Position numbers and translations under genes: made by a program | The notes under the pieces: model-generated | Told to the model about the DNA's origin: nothing | Seen by the model: the letters and a program-made list of their open reading frames with translations, nothing else | The model's database searches: none | Origin: Streptosporangiaceae bacterium | Lineage (GTDB): Bacteria > Actinomycetota > Actinomycetes > Streptosporangiales > Streptosporangiaceae | Direction: 5' to 3' | Length of the DNA: 16,555 bases | NCBI GenBank assembly: GCA_030045215.1 | Contig: JASIBJ010000046.1 | Location: 1-16,555, forward strand | In this document: one piece after another, positions 12,511 through 16,555 of the stretch | How the letters are laid out: each line of letters begins with the position of its first letter | Position numbering within the stretch: the stretch's first letter is position 1

Positions 12511-14771
12511 CCAACTTCGCGGTGCTGGCCCAGGGGGGCGACCCCCCGGAACCCCCGACGGTGCTGGCCCAGGGGGGCGACCCCCCGGAACCCCCGACGA
12601 GGCTCGCCCGGCCAGCCGATGCCACCGCGCAGTCGGGCTCGGCTGATACGGCTCCGCCTTCGTTCCCATCCGAACTAGCCGCTACCCAGACCGCGCTGCT
12701 GGCTATGCTCGAGGCCCGCAGCGTGGCGCTGGTCGGTGCCTCGCCTCGGCCCGGCACGTTCGGCCGGCGGATGGCTGAGGAGGCCGCCAAGAGCGCGAGT
12801 CGGCCGCGGATTTACCCCGTCAACCCGAAGTACGCCGTGCTGGACGGCCGCCCCTGCTTTCCCTCGCTAGCTGACCTCCCGGAGGCAGTGGACCTGGCCC
12901 TGCTCGCCGTGCCCGACGCGGCGCTGGAAGAGCAGCTCTCGCTGGCGGCTGAGGTGGGCGTGCGATCGGGCGTGGTCTTCGGCAGCGCGCATGGAAGGCG
13001 GGAACGAGTCGCCACCATCGCTAACTCGGCCCGTATGGCACTGTGCGGGGCAGGCTGCATGGGCTTCATCAACGTCAGCCGTGGCGTGCGGGCCATCGGG
13101 TACACCGAGGCTGACCCGGTGCCGGACGGGCCGGTCGCCCTGGTCACGCACTCGGGCTCGGTGTTCTCGGCCCTGCTGCGGGCCCGCCGCAGGCTCGGCT
13201 TCACACTGGCGGTGTCCTCAGGTCAGGAGCTGGTGACCAGGACGCCGGCTTACCTCGAGTACGCGCTGAGCCTGCCGGAAACCCGCGTTCTGGCCCTGGT
13301 GCTCGAGGCGATCAAGGACGGCGCCGCGCTGCGCCGGGTCCTGGCTCGCGCGGCCGAGCGCGACATCCCCGTCGTGCTGCTGACGACCGGCAACTCGGCC
13401 GGCGGCCGGGAGATGGTGGCCGCCCACTCCGGGGCCTTGGCCGCGGCGGACGGCGGCTGGGAGGCCCTGGCCCGCGCATACGGCGTGCACCGAGTGAACG
13501 ACCTCGCCGAGTTCACCGACACCCTCGAGTTGTTCGTGGCCGGCCGGCGTGCAGGCACCGGGACCGGTCTGGCCACAGTGCACGACTCAGGGCTGGAGCG
13601 AACGCACGTCGTGGATATGGCAGCCGAGCTGGGCGTGCCGCTCGCCGCGATCGGCCCGGCCACCGTGGCGCGGTTGTCGAAGCGGCTTGACCCCGGGCTG
13701 ATCCCGGCCAATCCGCTCGACGTATGGGGGACCGGTGCCGACACCAGGGAGCTGTTCGGCGCGTCCCTGGCCGCGCTGGCCGCCGACCCGGCGGTTGGGG
13801 TGGTCACGCTGGCAGTCGACTTGGTGCACGAGCTGGACGGCGACGACTCCTACCCGCTCGCACTGCTCGACGTGGCCGCCCAGACCGACAAGCCGCTGGC
13901 GGTGCTGAGCAACCTCGGCAGCGCCATCGATCCTGGGGTGGCGGGCCAGCTACGGGACCGCGGCATACCGGTGCTCGAGGGAACGCGGTCCGGGCTGCTG
14001 GCCCTGCGGCACCTGCTCGACCATGCCCGCTGGCGAGGTCGCGTCGGGGCGCCCGGCGCTGACAGTGACTGCATACCTGCCACCGCTCGCGATCCGAGCC
14101 GACGCCGCCGCGGTGCGGCGCTGCTGGCCGCCGGCGAGGCGACCGGCGCGCGCCTGCTCGACCTGCTGGCCGAGTACGGCATTGGCGTGGCCCGCAGCGT
14201 GGCCGTCAGCGACGCCGCGGGCGCGCTCGCGGCTGCGCAGGCGATCGGTTACCCGGTCGTGCTGAAGACAGACGAGCCGACGATCCTGCACAAGTCCGAT
14301 GTCGGCGGGGTTCTCCTCGGTGTCGCCGACGGCGACCAGCTCGCCGCCGGCTACGGAGACCTGGCGGCGCGGCTGGGCCCGCGGGCGCTGGTCTGCCAGT
14401 CCATCCAGGCCGGGGTAGAGCTAGCGCTCGGTATCGCGCACGACCCCGAGCTCGGACCGTTCCTCGTGGTCGGGGCGGGCGGCGTGCTGGTCGAGTTGCT
14501 GGCGGACCGCGCGGTGGCGCTGCCGCCCGTGGACGCCGTAACCGCCACCGAGTTGCTGGACGGGCTGCGGGTCGGCAAGCTGCTGGCTGGAGTCCGGGGA
14601 GCGGCCCCGGCCGATATGACCGCCGTGATCGCGGCGATTACCGGCCTGTCGGTCCTGGCGGCCGAGCTCGGCGACGAGCTCGAGGCCCTCGACGTGAACC
14701 CGCTGATCTGCGGTCCCGGCGGTGCCGTGGCCGTGGATGCGCTGGCGATCGCCCGACGACGCGGCCGCTAG
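12507..14771 (+). CDS. NDP-forming acyl-CoA ligase (acetate-CoA ligase family, fused alpha-beta)
   Basis: A 754-residue fused enzyme that makes an acyl-CoA from a carboxylic acid, CoA and ATP, forming ADP and phosphate through a phosphohistidine. Domains in order: CoA-binding Rossmann domain from residue 67 (MLEARSVALVGASPRPGTFG); two succinyl-CoA-ligase-like flavodoxin domains with AAHSGALA, His307 being the likely phosphohistidine; and a C-terminal ATP-grasp domain from about 535 (GYPVVLKTDEPTILHKSDVGGV; DVNPLICG). Substrate specificity is not readable. ATGA overlap with the oxidoreductase implies coupled translation, so the oxidised product may be its acid substrate. The first ~65 residues are a poorly conserved extension with a 13-residue duplication (VLAQGGDPPEPPT twice). 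ATG 12705 would give a family-like start, but the ATGA context favours 12507. Confidence 0.9.
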   Translation: MTNFAVLAQGGDPPEPPTVLAQGGDPPEPPTRLARPADATAQSGSADTAPPSFPSELAATQTALLAMLEARSVALVGASPRPGTFGRRMAEEAAKSASRPRIYPVNPKYAVLDGRPCFPSLADLPEAVDLALLAVPDAALEEQLSLAAEVGVRSGVVFGSAHGRRERVATIANSARMALCGAGCMGFINVSRGVRAIGYTEADPVPDGPVALVTHSGSVFSALLRARRRLGFTLAVSSGQELVTRTPAYLEYALSLPETRVLALVLEAIKDGAALRRVLARAAERDIPVVLLTTGNSAGGREMVAAHSGALAAADGGWEALARAYGVHRVNDLAEFTDTLELFVAGRRAGTGTGLATVHDSGLERTHVVDMAAELGVPLAAIGPATVARLSKRLDPGLIPANPLDVWGTGADTRELFGASLAALAADPAVGVVTLAVDLVHELDGDDSYPLALLDVAAQTDKPLAVLSNLGSAIDPGVAGQLRDRGIPVLEGTRSGLLALRHLLDHARWRGRVGAPGADSDCIPATARDPSRRRRGAALLAAGEATGARLLDLLAEYGIGVARSVAVSDAAGALAAAQAIGYPVVLKTDEPTILHKSDVGGVLLGVADGDQLAAGYGDLAARLGPRALVCQSIQAGVELALGIAHDPELGPFLVVGAGGVLVELLADRAVALPPVDAVTATELLDGLRVGKLLAGVRGAAPADMTAVIAAITGLSVLAAELGDELEALDVNPLICGPGGAVAVDALAIARRRGR
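12522..12599 (+). repeat. 39-bp tandem repeat with a G6/C6 hairpin, inside the ligase gene
   Basis: A 39-bp unit starting GTGCTGGCCCAGGGGGGCGA occurs at 12522-12560 and 12561-12599, identical base for base. Each unit contains GGGGGG-CGA-CCCCCC, an inverted repeat able to form a tight hairpin, followed by GGAACCCCCGACG. The 39-bp period keeps the frame and encodes VLAQGGDPPEPPT twice. GC content and peptide are unlike the rest of the gene. Confidence 0.95.
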
Positions 14772-14820
14772 CGCTGGCCCAGCATCACCTGGACCTTGCG
14801 GAGCGGCAGGCGGCCTGCAT

Positions 14821-15543
14821 TTAGTGCCCGGCCAGCCGGCCGCCGTCGATGTGCAGGATCTCTCCCGTTACGTACGGCGCCGACTCCAGGTACAAGATGC
14901 CGCCGACGACGTCGCTGACCTGACCCAGACGCCCGAGCGGGGGCAGCGCGGCTGCGAGTTCCTCGGGAGTGAAGGACTCTAGAGGCGCCAGCGGGGTCTG
15001 CGTGACGCCCGGCGAGACGGCATTCACGCGGATGCCCTTCGGCGCGTACTCGACGGCCAGTGCCTTCGTGACCGAGGCCAGGCCACCCTTCGTCAGCGCG
15101 GCCAGCGCCGACGGCGATGCGGAGTTCGCATGCTGCGCGACGCTGGCGCTGACGTTGACGACGTGACCGCTGCCCTGCTTGACCATCTCGGCGATGACGC
15201 GCTGCGTCAGCCAGAAGAATCCGCCGAGGTTGACGCTGGTGACCAGGGCGTAGTCCTTCGCCGTGTAGTCGGTGAACGGCTTGGAGACGAACACGCCGGC
15301 GTTGTTGACCAGCGTGTCGATGCGTCCGAAGCGATCCAAGGCCTGCCCGACGATCCGGTCGGTGGTAGCCGGGTCGGAGATGTCACCTTCCACCGTCAGG
15401 ACGTCCAGATCCTCGGACGGCTTGATGGTGAGGGCGTTCGCCACGACTGCCCAGCCCCACTGGCGGTACCCGTCGACCACGCCGGCGCCGATCCCCTGCG
15501 AGCCTCCGGTGACGATGACGACCTTCCGCGATGGTTCGCTCAT
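14821..15543 (-). CDS. SDR-fold oxidoreductase lacking the catalytic tyrosine
   Basis: A 240-residue short-chain dehydrogenase/reductase-fold protein. The cofactor motif TGGSQGIG (12-19), the GDISDP acidic turn (53-58), LVNNAG (78-83) and the C-terminal RVNAVSPGVTQTPLAP and YVTGEILHIDGG are all normal, and the length is typical. In the active site, VNVSASVAQ supplies a Ser and TKGGL supplies the Lys (Lys152). The residue four before it, where YxxxK needs Tyr, is Ala148 (SALAALTKGG). I recall a subgroup of SDRs with a similar ALxxLTKGG segment, so this may be a divergent clade rather than damage. GGGAGGAA lies just before ATG 15543, inside the upstream gene's last codons. It is probably co-transcribed with the double isomerase-like gene, 12 bp away, and convergent with the ligase. 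Confidence 0.9.
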   Translation of the reverse strand: MSEPSRKVVIVTGGSQGIGAGVVDGYRQWGWAVVANALTIKPSEDLDVLTVEGDISDPATTDRIVGQALDRFGRIDTLVNNAGVFVSKPFTDYTAKDYALVTSVNLGGFFWLTQRVIAEMVKQGSGHVVNVSASVAQHANSASPSALAALTKGGLASVTKALAVEYAPKGIRVNAVSPGVTQTPLAPLESFTPEELAAALPPLGRLGQVSDVVGGILYLESAPYVTGEILHIDGGRLAGH

Positions 15544-15555
15544 GGTTCCTCCCGC

Positions 15556-16164
15556 TCACGCGGCCGCGCGCGCCGGATCGCTCGGGTGTGAGGTGAGCGG
15601 GGTGATGTCCGTTGCCATCCACGGGTCGAGCGGCAGCGAGTCCACGATGCCCTGCATTTCCTTGCTGTCTTGCGCCCGCCACAGCCCGAGATTGCGTCCC
15701 TGGCCGGGGAGCACCCACAGCCGCTCGAGGTATCCCTGGTCGGCCAGTTCATGCGTGCGTGCCGCCTCGCCCGCCTCGGCATCGGCCACGGCCTGGCTGG
15801 GAATGTCGGCCGGGATCGTGATCGTGAACGTGGTGAAGAACTCGGTGGCCCCCGGCCGCAGCTCGTGACCGTCGCCGGGACCCGGGTCATTCGCGTGGTG
15901 TGCCAGCGGCGTGACCTGGTCGGTGCGCCATACGCGGAGCGGCATTGACGCCAGGATGCGCTCCAGCTCGCCATCGTCGCCGGCGGAGAAAAGGCCAAAT
16001 GACCGCCATTCGCCTGGCTGCAGGGGAGGCCGCCACAGGCGCAGCAGGTAGCCATCTGCCGCCAGCTCGCGCGAATGGGCGTCCTCGCGGGCGACGACGT
16101 CGTCAACGTCACTCTTAGGCGTCCCGTCAGGAACGTGCGTGGTCATGGTGACGAGGTACTCCAT
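15556..16164 (-). CDS. Tandem muconolactone delta-isomerase-like protein (two domains)
   Basis: A 202-residue protein made of two copies of the ~92-residue muconolactone isomerase-like (ferredoxin-like) domain. Copy 1 (1-93) has YLVTMTTHVP, REDAHSRELAADGYLLRLWR and LPLRVWRTDQVTPLAHH. Copy 2 (107-196) has FFTTFTITIPADIP, EAARTHELADQGYLERLWV and LPLDPWMATDITPLTSHP. Classical enzymes (CatC) are single-domain decamers of ~96 residues that convert muconolactone to 3-oxoadipate enol-lactone, so fusion is unusual. No other beta-ketoadipate pathway gene is in view, so the true substrate is doubtful. The ATG at 16164 has AGGGGG seven bases upstream; a longer frame to 16314 lacks family similarity. The SDR gene follows after 12 bp in the same direction. 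Confidence 0.88.
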   Translation of the reverse strand: MEYLVTMTTHVPDGTPKSDVDDVVAREDAHSRELAADGYLLRLWRPPLQPGEWRSFGLFSAGDDGELERILASMPLRVWRTDQVTPLAHHANDPGPGDGHELRPGATEFFTTFTITIPADIPSQAVADAEAGEAARTHELADQGYLERLWVLPGQGRNLGLWRAQDSKEMQGIVDSLPLDPWMATDITPLTSHPSDPARAAA

Positions 16165-16331
16165 GGCTGCGCCCCCTAGTGGTGCCTTCTGCTGCAGTGT
16201 GCGCCCTCGTGTGTAGCCAGGCGAGATTGAGGGCCGTCGCGCATGTCGTCTGACACTGCTACAGGCTGTCGGACTGCATTGCGGCAAATTCGTGGTCATC
16301 GCCGGACGCATCAATTTTAGACCCGCGGCCG

Positions 16332-16359
16332 GTCGGCGCCCCTTGGAGGGCGCGCCGAC
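16332..16359 (-). terminator. Possible terminator after the P450 gene
   Basis: GTCGGCGCCCC (16332-16342) pairs with GGG-C-GCGCCGAC (16348-16359) around TTGGA with one bulged C. It lies 26 bp past the P450 stop in the direction of transcription. No immediate T-run, but TCTAAAATTG follows on the minus strand. Confidence 0.45.
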
Positions 16360-16384
16360 ATCGGGCTAGATAAGGCCGGCCGAC

Positions 16385-16555
16385 TCAGGCGCCCGCTGGC
16401 CGGGCCATCGCGACCGGCAGCGACTCCAGGCCGCGCAGCACGAACGTGGGCCGCCGCACCGGCGGTCCGGCCAGTTCGAGGCGGCCAAGCCCGGCGAGCA
16501 GCGCGGACAGCGCCACCTGGCCCTCAAGCCTGGCCAGCGAGGCGCCAAGGCAGTG
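16385..16555 (-). CDS. Cytochrome P450, C-terminal 56 residues only
   Basis: The minus-strand frame from the window edge to TGA at 16387-16385 reads HCLGASLARLEGQVALSALL and ends RRPTFVLRGLESLPVAMARP plus four residues. HCLGA is the end of the heme-ligand loop FGxGxHxCLGA, with the proximal Cys as the second visible residue. LARLEG belongs to the following L helix, and the final RGLESLPV strand is typical of bacterial class I P450s. These monooxygenases use ferredoxin and a reductase to hydroxylate small molecules. The rest of the gene is beyond the window edge. It points the same way as the isomerase-like and SDR genes, with a 220-bp gap, so a shared pathway is possible but a single transcript is uncertain. 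Confidence 0.93.
   Translation of the reverse strand, partial: HCLGASLARLEGQVALSALLAGLGRLELAGPPVRRPTFVLRGLESLPVAMARPAGA

Noticed and set aside
12507..12599. Insertion sequence or MITE in the ligase gene
   Set aside because: No transposase, terminal inverted repeats or target-site duplication; only a tandem duplication can be shown.
11899..12790. Minus-strand frames with GGSGGSPPWAS repeats opposite the ligase N-terminus
   Set aside because: Antisense image of the 39-bp tandem repeat; no domain or ribosome site.
14772..14820. GCAGGCGGCCTGC as a terminator between ligase and SDR genes
   Set aside because: The inverted repeat leaves almost no loop and has no T-run; too weak to call.
15556..16164. 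Part of a beta-ketoadipate (cat) operon
   Set aside because: No catA, catB or pca genes in view; the neighbours are an SDR and a P450 and the protein is a two-domain fusion.
16366..16548. 60-residue minus-strand frame rich in Trp/Arg/Cys at the window end
   Set aside because: Shadow of the P450 C-terminus, whose correct frame shows HCLGA and the terminal P450 strand.

Overview
The window is chromosomal DNA from a high-GC Gram-positive bacterium, most likely an actinomycete. The evidence is strong G/C bias at third codon positions, tightly packed genes, many ATGA start/stop overlaps and several starts that look leaderless. The gene set (arylamine N-acetyltransferase, DUF5996, BetI-type TetR, muconolactone-isomerase-like protein, P450, NDP-forming acyl-CoA ligase) also fits a soil actinomycete. 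I cannot name the genus. No rRNA, tRNA, CRISPR, transposase or phage gene is visible.

Region 1 (1-5126) is ordinary chromosome. It holds the end of a glutathione peroxidase, a DUF5996 protein on the minus strand, a multipass membrane protein with a Pro/Gly-rich tail and a strong terminator, and an arylamine N-acetyltransferase. The NAT overlaps a convergent AraC-family regulator at its 3' end. A divergent alpha-toroid (prenyltransferase/squalene-oxidase-repeat) protein follows.

Region 2 (5157-14771) is the interesting part: a compact catabolic locus that looks like the complete local regulon of one BetI-like TetR repressor. Three near-identical palindromes (GACTGAAC[G/A]TTCAGTC, at 6417, 6914 and 10544) stand in front of every transcription unit. 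Leftward from the first is an acyl-CoA dehydrogenase. Rightward from the second is an FAD-dependent amine/amino-acid-oxidase-like flavoprotein plus a cupin. From the third, leftward, run the TetR gene and a PotA-like ABC ATPase with no transporter partners in view. Rightward from the third run an unannotated 49-residue ORF, a PYROXD2/phytoene-dehydrogenase-like flavoprotein and an NDP-forming acyl-CoA ligase, coupled by ATGA overlaps. A second overlooked ORF (57 residues, one hydrophobic segment plus a Met/Arg/His-rich tandem repeat) lies between the first two operators. My inference is uptake and oxidation of a nitrogenous or amphipathic substrate to an acid, activation to a CoA thioester and alpha,beta-dehydrogenation. 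The substrate is unknown.

Region 3 (14821-16555) is a minus-strand group: a cytochrome P450 (3' end only), a protein made of two fused muconolactone-isomerase-like domains, and an SDR-fold protein with no tyrosine at the usual catalytic position. It lacks the palindromes and is probably controlled separately.

The window also has several short tandem duplications: 16 bp x2 over the cupin stop codon, 20 bp x4 in a 5' leader, 33-bp-period x2 inside the small ORF, and 39 bp x2 inside the ligase N-terminus. Replication slippage or a dispersed GC-rich repeat may be active in this genome.
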